DNA of 64,000 bases, from NCBI RefSeq assembly GCF_014287815.1, contig NZ_JACOOQ010000009.1, positions 37,533-101,532 on the forward strand, given 5' to 3'. The first letter of the stretch is position 1. Every line of letters begins with the position of its first letter. The notes under the pieces are model-generated. The model did not search any database and was not told the origin of the DNA. It was given only the letters and a program-made list of their open reading frames with translations. This document shows, piece by piece, positions 49,801 to 58,448 of this stretch. The position numbers were made by a program, and so were the translations under genes. The stretch comes from Clostridium lentum. GTDB taxonomy: Bacteria; Bacillota; Clostridia; Clostridiales; Clostridiaceae.

Positions 49801-52800
49801 TAAATTTGGTGAAAAATCAAGTATACTTCCATCAATAGTTAACACTTCTTTATTTAAATTTACATCATCTAAAATCTTTTGTGCTATTTCTAATTCATCT
49901 AAAATATTTTTTTGATTTGGATGGTACTCTAAGCTAACTGGATCTATAGCTTTAGCTCTTTCTACAAGTCCATCAATCTTCGCTTGATTTACTTCATCTT
50001 TTAATACAAGCTTTAAGTCATCTGCAAATAATCCATTTACCTCATCTTCTAAGCTATCATAATTATAGAATTTCATTTCTGATATACTTAAATTACGTCC
50101 TCCTGCAAGATTAAGCTCAACTTGCTTTGCTGTTACAGGCTTTGGTAATTTTACTTCTACATAATTAACTCCATTTTCTGCTCTTTTACTAGAAACTCTA
50201 ATATCGTTAAGTTGTATTACTTCAACTGGATTATTATATGTTGTATCATCATTTGAGTATACTCTTAATTTAGCTTGCCATGGTAGTGGGTATTTAGAAG
50301 TATTTTCTAACTTTGTAGCAAATCTTATAGTATCAAATGTATATTCCTTATCAAATGTTACTATTGGAGCTCTTTGTCCATAATGTACTCCTGAATCCCA
50401 ATCATTAAGTACCCATGTAGTTGAGTAATCATTATCAAATATACTCATACCATCATTATTTGAAAGTTCTAATGCACCACTTCCTTTTACTGTAACTTTT
50501 TCTATATGAGTAACCTTACCATCTTCAACAGTATTTATTAATCCATAGTTTGTAAACTTAGGTGGAACTATTGCTGTTGTCTTTCCTAAATAAGTTTTCG
50601 ATAATCCACCTGTACCATGATGATTTGTTGCTGTCATCTTAATTTCATATGTTGTTTGATCTTCAAGACCAGTTATTTCATAACTTGTACCTCTTATTAA
50701 TTCATTTGAATCAGTTTTTTGTTCAGGTTTTAAGTTATAAGCTCCATCTGGTACATCATTAGTTGTATTACTATCTACATATTTAGGATCATTTGGATCA
50801 TTTGCCTTTATCCATGCACCTGTTCCAATTTTTCTATAATATAAATCATAGTCTTTAGCTTTTTGATGTGCTTTCCAACTAACTTTTAAGCCTTTATATG
50901 TTCCAGTAACAGTTATTCCTTCTGGACCTTCCGGTGCCGTTTCTGGTATAACTTGTAATTCAACAATTGAATCCGCACCAAAATAATTTTTATTTGCTAC
51001 TTCATCTTTTGAATTTGTATCTAAATTACCTGATGTAGAATTCCATGCATGTGGCATATAGTTATTATCAACATTATCTGGTTTACCATCTTTATCATTT
51101 ACATTAGTTGCTAAATTTGTTTCTCCTGTTGCATTAGCATCATAATCATCTTGCTCATCTTTATATCCACTTGCCCAATCCTTACCATTTAGAGATTGAA
51201 TACTAAATCTATAAACACTATATGGTTTTACTTGAGTTATGTTTAATGTATTTTCGCTTGTTTTATAGTGATTAGTTGAAACTACATTTCCATTTTCGTT
51301 AAGCTCTTCAACTTTTATTTCATATCCTGTTACGTTTGGTTGGTGATCCCATCCTATAGTCATAGCTTCATTTCCAACAGCAGTTGAACTTGTAAAGCTA
51401 TTAATTACAGGTATATTCATATTTGGTTTTGGTAATTCTTTATATACATTATTTAAAAATTCAACCTTTGCAATTTCTGTTAAATTTTTATTACTTCTAC
51501 TACCAGTAACATTTATAGTTATTTTACTAACGGCTACTTGCTTTCCTAAGTCAATAACTATTTCATCCATTGCTTCACCTGAAGCTGTTCTAGCTAAACT
51601 TTGTTTTACATTACTTTCATCATATTTGTATTCTACACCATCAATAACAACACTTCCTGATGCTGGTCTTGTATTTCTAGGTGCCTTTATCACCACTTGC
51701 TCCATGTTTATAGTATTTTCTGCAGCAGTTCTTAAAGACGCTGCTTCTATTTCTGAATCACTTGTTGAACCTGCTAAACTCATTGGAATACTTATTGGAT
51801 TTTCTTCAGATATTTCTGGAGCCTCTTCACCATCAACTGTTTTTGTTGATAATGATATTTTTGAACCATCACCTACTAAAATATTCTTTATATCTTGTCC
51901 TTCTCCTATAGAAACTTTAGTATCATCTAACTTAACATCTACAGCTTCTGGATTTATAATTGGATCAGTATCAACTACTTCTGCTGTCTTAACTGTTGCT
52001 CCTATATTTCCATGTATGTAAGTTAAATCTGTTATGTCAACTTTTGAATCTCTATTTATGTCATATGTAGTAGTATTTGTTTTATTTTTCATTTCTGCTT
52101 TAGCAGCTTCATAATCTTCTTTTGTTACAGAGTTTACTCCATTAACATCTCCTGCTAAAAATACACCTGGATAATATTCAACATTAGCTTCTGATTCATT
52201 CTCTGAATTATTATCAGATAGTACTATTCTATTATCGCTTGTCCCTATCTTAACTCTTTTTGATGATTTTGTTATATCAATATTACTAACATTTGCTGTA
52301 GTATATCCTGCTCCTTCAACTTTAAGAGAATACTGTCCTAAATCTAAGTTAGTAAATGTTAATTGATAAAAATTTAATTCTTCAGCATCATTTTCAATTG
52401 CTATTCTCTTTCCATTTAATGCTTGAAGAGTATAGTTAACATTCCCTATTGTTCCTTGCAAATTATCATTCCCCAGTTGAACTTGGCCTACTTCTTTATC
52501 ATCTTTCATTAAAGTAACTTTTATATTTGTTTTTGCTTTATCAGTGTTTTTTATTGGCATAGCAAAATTCATGTCTAATTCTAACTTACCAGTTACACTC
52601 ACCTTTTTATTTGAATCAATACTATCACTTGGTTTTTGCTCATTATTATCTTTTTCTGATGAATTATCTTTTGAGTCTTCCTCTGAATTTGAATTATTGT
52701 CATCTCGTTCATTAGAATCTTGATTTTCTTTTGATTCATCATCATTATTTTGGTCATTTACTGATTCTTCATCAAAAGATTGAGTATTATCATATTTAGT

Positions 52801-52932
52801 TTCATTTGATGAATCTTCAGCAGAAACATTACTTATCAACTCAGTTTTATTATCTGCAAAAGCTGCAACTGGACTAAATTGAGTAGTTATCATAGCAGCA
52901 GCTAAAATGCATGATATTTTTCCTTTATTCAT
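46831..52932 (-). CDS. Secreted M60-family metallopeptidase with dockerin-like and carbohydrate-binding-type domains
   Basis: A 2033-residue secreted protein. Signal peptide ~1-27; acidic low-complexity region ~30-105. A dockerin-like double EF-hand is at ~258-312 (AGDVNGVNSVTKEDY and YDINRDSKVDITDL). Then follow an F5/8C-like segment (~400-505), two fibronectin-III domains (~510-600 and ~690-790) and an F5/8C-like domain (~800-960). The M60 peptidase region (~1040-1480) has zinc motif HEIGH at 1367-1371 and the further Glu ten residues on (TQAEV). A second F5/8C-like domain is at ~1690-1860, with a C-terminal beta domain. M60 enzymes cut O-glycosylated proteins such as mucins. There is no sorting motif, so the protein is free unless held by a partner. 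AGGGGGA precedes the ATG. It probably forms an operon with the anchored protein. Confidence 0.9.
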   Translation of the reverse strand: MNKGKISCILAAAMITTQFSPVAAFADNKTELISNVSAEDSSNETKYDNTQSFDEESVNDQNNDDESKENQDSNERDDNNSNSEEDSKDNSSEKDNNEQKPSDSIDSNKKVSVTGKLELDMNFAMPIKNTDKAKTNIKVTLMKDDKEVGQVQLGNDNLQGTIGNVNYTLQALNGKRIAIENDAEELNFYQLTFTNLDLGQYSLKVEGAGYTTANVSNIDITKSSKRVKIGTSDNRIVLSDNNSENESEANVEYYPGVFLAGDVNGVNSVTKEDYEAAKAEMKNKTNTTTYDINRDSKVDITDLTYIHGNIGATVKTAEVVDTDPIINPEAVDVKLDDTKVSIGEGQDIKNILVGDGSKISLSTKTVDGEEAPEISEENPISIPMSLAGSTSDSEIEAASLRTAAENTINMEQVVIKAPRNTRPASGSVVIDGVEYKYDESNVKQSLARTASGEAMDEIVIDLGKQVAVSKITINVTGSRSNKNLTEIAKVEFLNNVYKELPKPNMNIPVINSFTSSTAVGNEAMTIGWDHQPNVTGYEIKVEELNENGNVVSTNHYKTSENTLNITQVKPYSVYRFSIQSLNGKDWASGYKDEQDDYDANATGETNLATNVNDKDGKPDNVDNNYMPHAWNSTSGNLDTNSKDEVANKNYFGADSIVELQVIPETAPEGPEGITVTGTYKGLKVSWKAHQKAKDYDLYYRKIGTGAWIKANDPNDPKYVDSNTTNDVPDGAYNLKPEQKTDSNELIRGTSYEITGLEDQTTYEIKMTATNHHGTGGLSKTYLGKTTAIVPPKFTNYGLINTVEDGKVTHIEKVTVKGSGALELSNNDGMSIFDNDYSTTWVLNDWDSGVHYGQRAPIVTFDKEYTFDTIRFATKLENTSKYPLPWQAKLRVYSNDDTTYNNPVEVIQLNDIRVSSKRAENGVNYVEVKLPKPVTAKQVELNLAGGRNLSISEMKFYNYDSLEDEVNGLFADDLKLVLKDEVNQAKIDGLVERAKAIDPVSLEYHPNQKNILDELEIAQKILDDVNLNKEVLTIDGSILDFSPNLGQANAWQSLGVVAKPGETINIYVGTEEGRAHTKYEVLFTQNYAESGTWNLGTVQIGNGKNEVTVPSGKFNMDVEKGGNVYIRPVSGWYEQQKINVRVSGGSKIPHLNVNNIITDSNKQEEAKNLIREYIRNLKLYVSDLPSLYPTVEDKENNQYKYDEKTAVLNSTEIESERVMLTLSATEVLTGITQGLNGDENAEVDRLYDALLAWEQLMEISYSLKGVTETAIDFNNNGRIDNNKSDTASLIDGLTEQEYFNKHRAPRSRINIKYQRMFTGAFMYASSHHVGIDAGSGIGLVQGVPFKFNATGNITNPNEGSLYGWGISHEIGHTQDVAGLTQAEVTNNILGLIVQTFNGNANSRLENGTYTTMYDKVTSGSVGATSDIGAKLGMYWQLHLAYDNNETYKMLENNKDTDPNNDSFYAKLYRANRMKAAAPKEEGYDAVEQTFIMRASDAAQKDLREFFEKWGILASPNTNKYLDEMKYEKETRAIYYLNDEARRRRLDTSNTETMTNDTAVVANFGTDNEGNQITSKSYLNQKEVPLNLSVTKDSDKILGYEIIRKESTATGIVESPVGFVERDRTSESGVTTYVDSIDTLNNRVVAYKVVAYDYDLNKTEETVIGELKIAHNGSISETDWVLSTNTTNDEDERDEHSGHGTMQHGVIKRINDNNTDTVFQGMKDGREDPYVIIDLNKNNSLVGLTYTAPQNTAKKFSFRNLFSRNTEKVYTPISKYEVYTSLDGNRWTLASSGTFDNTKTTQTVYFSEDGKTEAQQLWSYDARYVKLVAKGNSEISIAELDLLTAAGDNIEIGTDNNEQLSKNGIGRLKSDYEYESGKVIPKGSIIVTGEYRGNPAFNIPLVLNENDENFAIKANTILLATLPENSELSEVAKGTWIYWIEPNNQGKVESDKGQVDNIEGTSIKAELYRYNKLDNNGAPVGQRLVSDTFLYELPSDLNTLPEIEFNSSNARAIKNENTTVMEINGELMNKAFENR

Positions 52933-53108
52933 AATTTCCCCCTAGTTGTAATTTTAAATTATTTACATTTTTAAAATTTTATATTTCACTTTATTGGTAA
53001 ATAATTTTATTTTCGTAATTTTATTATATATTATTTTTTTAATATCAAAAATAATTTTTTCGCGAATTTATAAAATAATTAAACGAACAATTAAAACCAA
53101 TAGCTTTA

Positions 53109-53138
53109 TTTAATATTTAATTATAATTAAATATTAAA
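53109..53138. repeat. Perfect 30-bp AT palindrome between divergent genes
   Basis: TTTAATATTTAATTA and its exact reverse complement meet at 53123/53124 with no spacer. It is the main feature in the 285-bp AT-only gap between the divergent M60 peptidase and PepSY lipoprotein genes. Its placement fits a shared operator. Confidence 0.7.
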
Positions 53139-53217
53139 AATTTTTAATTATATTTTAATCTGCACTTTATAAAAAAATAAATTATTCATAATATAATTAA
53201 CTTAGAGGTGAATAACA

Positions 53218-53883
53218 ATGAAAAAAATTACTATATCTACAATTATACTTAGTACTTGTTTAGGTTTTGTTGGTTGCTCTAATACAGTTGGATTGAATAA
53301 TTCATATGAATCAAGTACTACAACTTCATTAAATAATTCAAGTGAAAATACTAATAGCAACACTATAAATACTAATAATATACCTTATTCAACTAATCAA
53401 AATTTACCTACTCAAAATACGATTAGTTCTGATGAAGCCAAACAAATAGCACTACAACATGCTAACTTATCAGATAATCAAGTTACTTTTATTAAAGTAT
53501 CTCAAGATTATGATGATGGTATTAAGAAATATGAAATTGAATTTTACTATAATAATACAGAATACGATTATGAAATAAATGCTTACAGTGGTGAAATATT
53601 AAAATTTGACTATGATGCAGAATACTATAATCCATCTAATACTATTTCTTATTCAAATTCTCAAAGCTCTTCTACACAAAATTTAATAAGTTCTGATGAG
53701 GCAAAAAATATAGCATTGCAACATGCTAACTTAACAGATAATCAAGTTACTTTTATTAAAGTATCTAAAGATTATGATGATGGTATACATATATATGAAG
53801 TAGAATTTCACTATAATAATAGAGAATATAATTATGATATAAATGCTATTAACGGCACTATATTATCGTATGAGCAAGACTAA
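53218..53883 (+). CDS. Lipoprotein with two PepSY domains
   Basis: A 221-residue exported lipoprotein: signal peptide with lipobox FVGC (Cys20), a Ser/Thr/Asn linker (~21-75), then two PepSY domains (~75-140 and ~155-221). The two copies are close duplicates, each starting ISSDEAK...ALQHANL and continuing NQVTFIKVS-DYDDGI and YEIEF or YEVEF. PepSY domains are thought to bind or inhibit peptidases. The gene diverges from the secreted M60 peptidase, so an inhibitory link is possible but is inference. AGAGGTGA precedes the ATG. Confidence 0.85.
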   Translation: MKKITISTIILSTCLGFVGCSNTVGLNNSYESSTTTSLNNSSENTNSNTINTNNIPYSTNQNLPTQNTISSDEAKQIALQHANLSDNQVTFIKVSQDYDDGIKKYEIEFYYNNTEYDYEINAYSGEILKFDYDAEYYNPSNTISYSNSQSSSTQNLISSDEAKNIALQHANLTDNQVTFIKVSKDYDDGIHIYEVEFHYNNREYNYDINAINGTILSYEQD

Positions 53884-53981
53884 AATACTAATATTAAATT
53901 TTTTAAGTTACTTAATATCTCCTATAAATTTTTATTTTTCTTGATTTTATGATAAAATTAAGTTTTTAGGAGGTATTCTTC

Positions 53982-55343
53982 ATGTCTATAAGTAAAGATT
54001 TTTCAAAAGGAAGTGTATCTAAAAATATTTTAAAATTAGCAGTTCCTATGACTTTAGCTCAGCTCATTAATATTCTTTATAATATTGTTGACAGGATGTA
54101 TATTGGAAGAATTCCTAATGCATCAAGTTTAGCTCTCACAGGTGTTGGAATAACTTTTCCTATTATAACCATAATAATGGCCTTTGCTAATTTATACGGA
54201 ATGGGTGGTGCTCCACTTTGTTCCATTGAACGTGGAAAAGGAAATAATGAAAAAGCAGAAGAAATTATGGGTAATTCTTTTACTTTATTACTGATTACTG
54301 GATTAATGCTTACTATTGTTATATTAATTTTTAAAAAGCCCCTACTATATCTTCTTGGTGCAAGTGATAATACCTTTTCTTACGCTAATGATTATATAAC
54401 AATTTATCTGTTAGGTAGCGTTTTTGTAATGATCAGCTTAGGTATGAATAGCTTTATTAATTCCCAAGGTTTTGGTCGCATTGGTATGATGACTATTTTG
54501 GTAGGTGCCATAACTAATATAATCTTAGACCCAATTTTCATCTTCCTACTACATATGGGCGTAAAAGGAGCTGCTTTAGCCACCATATTTTCACAGTTTC
54601 TCTCTGCCATTTGGGTATTTCGCTTTTTAAGGAGCAATGATGCCATACTAAAATTAAAAAAGGCATATTTTAAAATAAATATTATTCATTTTAAAAATAT
54701 AATTACCTTAGGTTTATCAGGATTTATTATGTCCATAACTAATAGTATTGTTCAAATGGTCTGCAATGTTACTCTTCAAAGTTACGGTGGTGACTTATAT
54801 GTAGGAGTTATGACTGTACTTAATTCCATAAGAGAAATAGTTATGATGCCAGTGAAGGGTATTACCAGCGCATCTCAACCTGTTCTTGGCTTTAACTTTG
54901 GTGCCAAGAAATATATACGAGTTAAAAGCGCCATAAAATTTAGTTCCATCGCCTGCATAATTTATACTACTTCTATTTGGTTTATATTAATGATCTTTCC
55001 ACAATTTTTTATTAAGATATTTAATAACGAAGCTAATTTAGTTGCCTTGGCTACTCATTGTATGAATATTTATTTCTTTGGTTTCTTTATGATGTCCCTG
55101 CAAATGTCAGCTCAATCAACTTATGTAGCTCTAGGGGAATCTAAAAAAGCAATTTTCTTTTCACTACTTCGTAAAATAATAGTTGTGGTTCCACTTACTA
55201 TATTACTTCCTAGATTATTTAATTTAAGTACAAATGGAGTATTTTTAGCAGAACCTATTTCTAATTTTATTGGGGGAATAGCTGCTTATTCAACAATGAT
55301 TTTAACAGTTTGGAAACATCTTAGCATTGAAATTAAAAAATAA
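53982..55343 (+). CDS. MATE family efflux transporter
   Basis: A 453-residue membrane protein with about 12 helices. The MATE signature regions are visible: VPMTLAQLINILYNIVDRMYI near the N-terminus and GMNSFINSQGFGRIGMMTIL mid-protein. The second half has GLSGFIMSITNSIVQMV and ITSASQPVLGFNFGAK. MATE proteins export cationic drugs or metabolites using Na+ or H+ gradients; the substrate cannot be read from sequence. AGGAGGT precedes the ATG. It is 98 bp after the PepSY gene. Confidence 0.93.
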   Translation: MSISKDFSKGSVSKNILKLAVPMTLAQLINILYNIVDRMYIGRIPNASSLALTGVGITFPIITIIMAFANLYGMGGAPLCSIERGKGNNEKAEEIMGNSFTLLLITGLMLTIVILIFKKPLLYLLGASDNTFSYANDYITIYLLGSVFVMISLGMNSFINSQGFGRIGMMTILVGAITNIILDPIFIFLLHMGVKGAALATIFSQFLSAIWVFRFLRSNDAILKLKKAYFKINIIHFKNIITLGLSGFIMSITNSIVQMVCNVTLQSYGGDLYVGVMTVLNSIREIVMMPVKGITSASQPVLGFNFGAKKYIRVKSAIKFSSIACIIYTTSIWFILMIFPQFFIKIFNNEANLVALATHCMNIYFFGFFMMSLQMSAQSTYVALGESKKAIFFSLLRKIIVVVPLTILLPRLFNLSTNGVFLAEPISNFIGGIAAYSTMILTVWKHLSIEIKK

Positions 55344-55344
55344 A

Positions 55345-55385
55345 ATGAGTACATAATGCCTTAACATCATGTACTCATATTTTTT
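55345..55385. terminator. Terminator between MATE gene and convergent gene
   Basis: Perfect 10-bp arms 55345-55354 and 55369-55378 (ATGAGTACAT / ATGTACTCAT) followed by T on the plus strand. The opposite gene stops at 55384. Confidence 0.8.
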
Positions 55386-55791
55386 AACTTCTTTCCTCTA
55401 AAATTTCTTCAAGAATTTCTGCTGCATCTTCTACACAGCCTCTGCATGGACGTAATACTATCCCAGTCCCTATCCCTTTTAATTCCCTGCACATTACAGT
55501 GGAGTTTTTTTCTTTAAATCTCCTTTCTATTTCTTGTAACAACTCAATATCATCTTCATTCCACTCTGCTGGATCCTCCATATTTCTATTATCTTTTATA
55601 AAGTTAGCTATAACATATGCTCCCATTACAGCTCCACATACCTTATAAGCTCCTCCACTATATTTTCTTACTATGACTTTCATTGTTTCTTCATCAACAT
55701 CAACTACATCACAAAATGCACAAGCAACAGCTTGTGAACATGTATATCTATTGCTATGTAGCTCTGCAGCTTTTGCTTTTCTATCTATCAT
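55384..55791 (-). CDS. C-GCAxxG-C-C family protein
   Basis: A 135-residue cysteine-rich protein. The name motif is visible as CGAVMGA after a first Cys in YTCSQAV, followed by CRELKGIGTG and the ending LRPCRGCVEDAAEILEE. Members are often tied to redox or metal functions and sometimes carry selenocysteine; none is seen here. I use the ATG at 55791 with AAAGGT upstream; a TTG at 55797 is the alternative. Function unproven. Confidence 0.85.
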   Translation of the reverse strand: MIDRKAKAAELHSNRYTCSQAVACAFCDVVDVDEETMKVIVRKYSGGAYKVCGAVMGAYVIANFIKDNRNMEDPAEWNEDDIELLQEIERRFKEKNSTVMCRELKGIGTGIVLRPCRGCVEDAAEILEEILEERS

Positions 55792-55917
55792 ATGCAATAC
55801 CTTTCACCCTCCATAAATTATACCTATATTTAAAGTATACTTAAAATTATTATAGTTGTCATCTTTATAAAAAGTGCCCATTTTCAAAAATTTTCAATAC
55901 TTTTTAATAAGTCAATT

Positions 55918-56934
55918 TTATTTTAAAATTTCTCTTATACGATTCGTATTTTCTTCTACCCATCTACATAAGCGTCTACCTTTAATTAGCTGCTCTCTTA
56001 ATACTTTATCAGCAGTGATATAGCTATTATTAATTCCTTCATTATATCTAACTAAAAAATGAATAATCACATCTAGCCTACGTAACATAATCAAATATGG
56101 CATTACTTTTATTTCATCATCAGTTAAAGAGATAAACTTCTTATATCCTGTCATAAAGTTTGTTATATTATCAAATTTAACTTTATCATCTTCATCATTG
56201 GCAATAGCTTCTGATAAGCATATGGCTAAATCCATACATCTTAAATCTCTAGCAGTAAACTCAAAATCAAGAATTGCACAAATATTTCTTTTTTCATCTT
56301 CTAGCACATTAGAACTATTAATATCACCATGAATAAACTGATGAGGAAGCTCTCTTAATATTGGTATTATGTCTTTAAATTCAATAAAATATTTTTTCAA
56401 TCCCCCTAAAATACCTCTTTCATTCTTAAAATCCTCAGGAGGATTATCACAAAAATCTATTACATCTTTTAAGGGGCATGTAGGATACGATTTTTCTAAT
56501 TCATAGCAAGGCTGGTAGCTAGATTGTATTTCTATCTTTACTTGAGATAATTCTCTAGTTATTTCTCCTACAGCCTTACCAAGACTATAAAATTGTTTTT
56601 TATCTTTCAAATAAGGATTATTTCCTTTAATGGCTTTGGAAAGAGATGCTAATTTACCATCAATACTTAAAGCTACTGTATCGCCCTTAAAATTAACTTT
56701 AGGATTAGGTATAACAAAAGAAAGATTTCTTCTATTTAATTCCTCTAATATCTTATGCTCAAAACCTACTTTTTTCTTATCATTATGACTTTCATATATC
56801 CTCAAGACATATTCTTCTTCATTTATAACTAAAAACTTGGTGGTATTATTCATACCACTATTTCCATCCTTTACACTATAATTTATATCATTAAAATACT
56901 GTTTTAAAATATACTCAATATATTGCTCCTCCAA
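55918..56934 (-). CDS. APH-family phosphotransferase (aminoglycoside/homoserine/choline kinase-like)
   Basis: A 338-residue kinase-fold enzyme. The catalytic loop is FIHGDINSSNVL with His202, Asp204 and Asn209; the metal site is Asp223 in AILDFEFTARD. The N-terminal lobe carries EYVLRIYE with a possible arginine in place of the usual ATP-binding lysine. The family acts on aminoglycosides, homoserine, choline and other hydroxyl compounds, so substrate is not predictable. It starts with TTG at 56934 and GGAGG upstream. It is divergent from the serine dehydratase genes; no drug-resistance context is seen. Confidence 0.85.
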   Translation of the reverse strand: MEEQYIEYILKQYFNDINYSVKDGNSGMNNTTKFLVINEEEYVLRIYESHNDKKKVGFEHKILEELNRRNLSFVIPNPKVNFKGDTVALSIDGKLASLSKAIKGNNPYLKDKKQFYSLGKAVGEITRELSQVKIEIQSSYQPCYELEKSYPTCPLKDVIDFCDNPPEDFKNERGILGGLKKYFIEFKDIIPILRELPHQFIHGDINSSNVLEDEKRNICAILDFEFTARDLRCMDLAICLSEAIANDEDDKVKFDNITNFMTGYKKFISLTDDEIKVMPYLIMLRRLDVIIHFLVRYNEGINNSYITADKVLREQLIKGRRLCRWVEENTNRIREILK

Positions 56935-57192
56935 AACACTTCCTCCCTTTCTTTCATATTAATTATAAACTATGAGATTACTTCTTGAAAATTTATTCTA
57001 TACCTTATGAATTAATCCTATCACTTGAAGTTAACTCCATAGCAAGTATTTTTATAAATTTAAAACATTTTACATACTTTGTCGATTGTTGCATAATTAC
57101 CAAGGAAAACAATTACAATTTTAGAAAATTCTAAAGCTTAGATTTTTATTTATAATAAATATTAAATTTTTACACAAGAAAGGATAAACACT

Positions 57193-57676
57193 ATGGCTAA
57201 CATTGGAATATTTGACGTTTTAGGCCCAATTATGATTGGTCCATCATCTTCACATACAGCTGGTGCTGCTAGATTAGGTAAAATAGCAAGAACTATTGTT
57301 AACAAACCTATTAAAGATGTAACATTCTTACTTCATGGTTCTTTTAAAGAAACTTATAAAGGACATGGGACAGACCGTGCATTAGTTGCTGGTATCTTAG
57401 GAATGATGCCTGATGATGAAAGATTAAGAGATGCTCTTTTAATTGCTGAGAAAGAAGGATTAGAAGTACACTTCTTACCAGCAGATTTAGGACAAGTTCA
57501 TCCTAATACAGTAAAAATCGTTATGACAGATTGTGATGATATTAATTGGGAAGTGCTTGGCTCATCTATCGGTGGTGGACTAGGATAACAATGTATCAGA
57601 AGAATTAATAGCTGCAATCAAAGCAGTTGAAGGTGTAAACCGTGTTATTTTAATAAATTCTTTAGGAGGTAATTAA
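57193..57676 (+). pseudogene. sdaAB: L-serine dehydratase beta subunit with internal deletion and frameshift
   Basis: The N-terminal domain is intact (GIFDVLGPIMIGPSSSHTAGA, then GHGTDRALVAGILGM) up to SSIGGG. Three codons later the frame hits TAA at 57586-57588. The end of the expected ACT domain follows in another frame (57584-57676: DNNVSEELIAAIKAV, then NRVILINSLGGN, stop). About 60 residues between GGG and DNN, most of the ACT domain, are missing compared with the usual ~220-residue subunit. The visible open frame is 131 aa. GAAAGGA precedes the ATG. Confidence 0.85.
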
Positions 57677-57678
57677 TA

Positions 57679-58356
57679 ATGAAAATTGCTAGATCAGGTA
57701 AAGAACTTTTAGAAATCTGTGCTGCTGAACAAATTTCATTAAGTGAATATGCTATTCGTCAAGAAATGGAACTTAAAAATGTTTCTCGTGAAGATCTTTT
57801 TGCTCAAATGAAAATAACTCTTGATGCAATGAAAGAATCAGCTACTGCTGGTAGAGAAAAGAAGGTTTACTCTTTAAGCGGGCTTATAGGGGGAGATGCT
57901 TACCGTCTTCAACAATACTGCAATACTGGAAACTCATTAATGGGTAACGGAATTGTTATGGCTATGGCTATGGCTATTTCTTCTTCAGAAGTAAATGGTG
58001 CTATGGCTTCAGGTGCTGTAGTTGAACTTATGGGTGGAACACCAAAGATGAGTTTAGATGCCGCTGCTATCATCTTTAAAAATGTATTAGGATTAGTTTG
58101 TGACCCTGTTGCAGGTCTTGTTGAAATACCTTGTGCAAAGAGAAATGTCTCTGGTGCAATAAATGCTTTATGTACTGCTGATATGGTTATGGCAGGTGTT
58201 AATTCAAAGATACCTTTTGATGATGCTGTTGCTGCTATGTACAAAGTTGGTACAGGCTTACCTGAAGAATTAAGAGAAACTGCTTTAGGTGGATGTGCTA
58301 TTACACCAACTGGTAAAGCTCTTCAAGAAAAAGTTTTTGGTAAAAAGGAAAATTAG
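57679..58356 (+). pseudogene. sdaAA: L-serine dehydratase alpha subunit with in-frame internal deletion
   Basis: The frame is open for 225 residues, but homologues have ~290-300. After the helical N-terminus and GLIGGDAYRLQQY, the sequence passes directly from SSSEVNGAMA to SGAVVELMGGTP. About 65 residues that normally lie here are lost, including the CxxPTAGS segment with one Fe-S cluster cysteine. The later LVCDPVAGLVEIPCAKRN retains two cluster cysteines. The enzyme converts serine to pyruvate and ammonia using [4Fe-4S]; without the third cysteine the product is very unlikely to work. AGGAGGT precedes the ATG, three bases after the beta remnant. Because the frame is kept, a shortened protein may still be made. 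Confidence 0.8.
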
Positions 58357-58402
58357 TAATAATTTTATATATATTCTTTAGAAAACAAAACTCTATTTAA
58401 AT

Positions 58403-58443
58403 ATTGAAAAGAAGCTTCCTTTCCACGGAAGCTTCTTTTCAAT
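58403..58443. terminator. Bidirectional terminator with 17-bp stem
   Basis: Perfect arms 58403-58419 and 58427-58443 (ATTGAAAAGAAGCTTCC / GGAAGCTTCTTTTCAAT), loop of seven bases, between convergent sdaAA and the DUF308-like gene. Confidence 0.9.
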
Positions 58444-58448
58444 AAATA

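Noticed and set aside
55918..56934. Aminoglycoside resistance gene
   Set aside because: Only the general phosphotransferase fold is visible; there is no mobile element or resistance context, and the family includes many metabolic kinases.
57061..57100. Spo0A box upstream of the serine dehydratase genes (TTTGTCGAT)
   Set aside because: It matches only six of seven consensus bases and such matches are expected by chance in AT-rich DNA.
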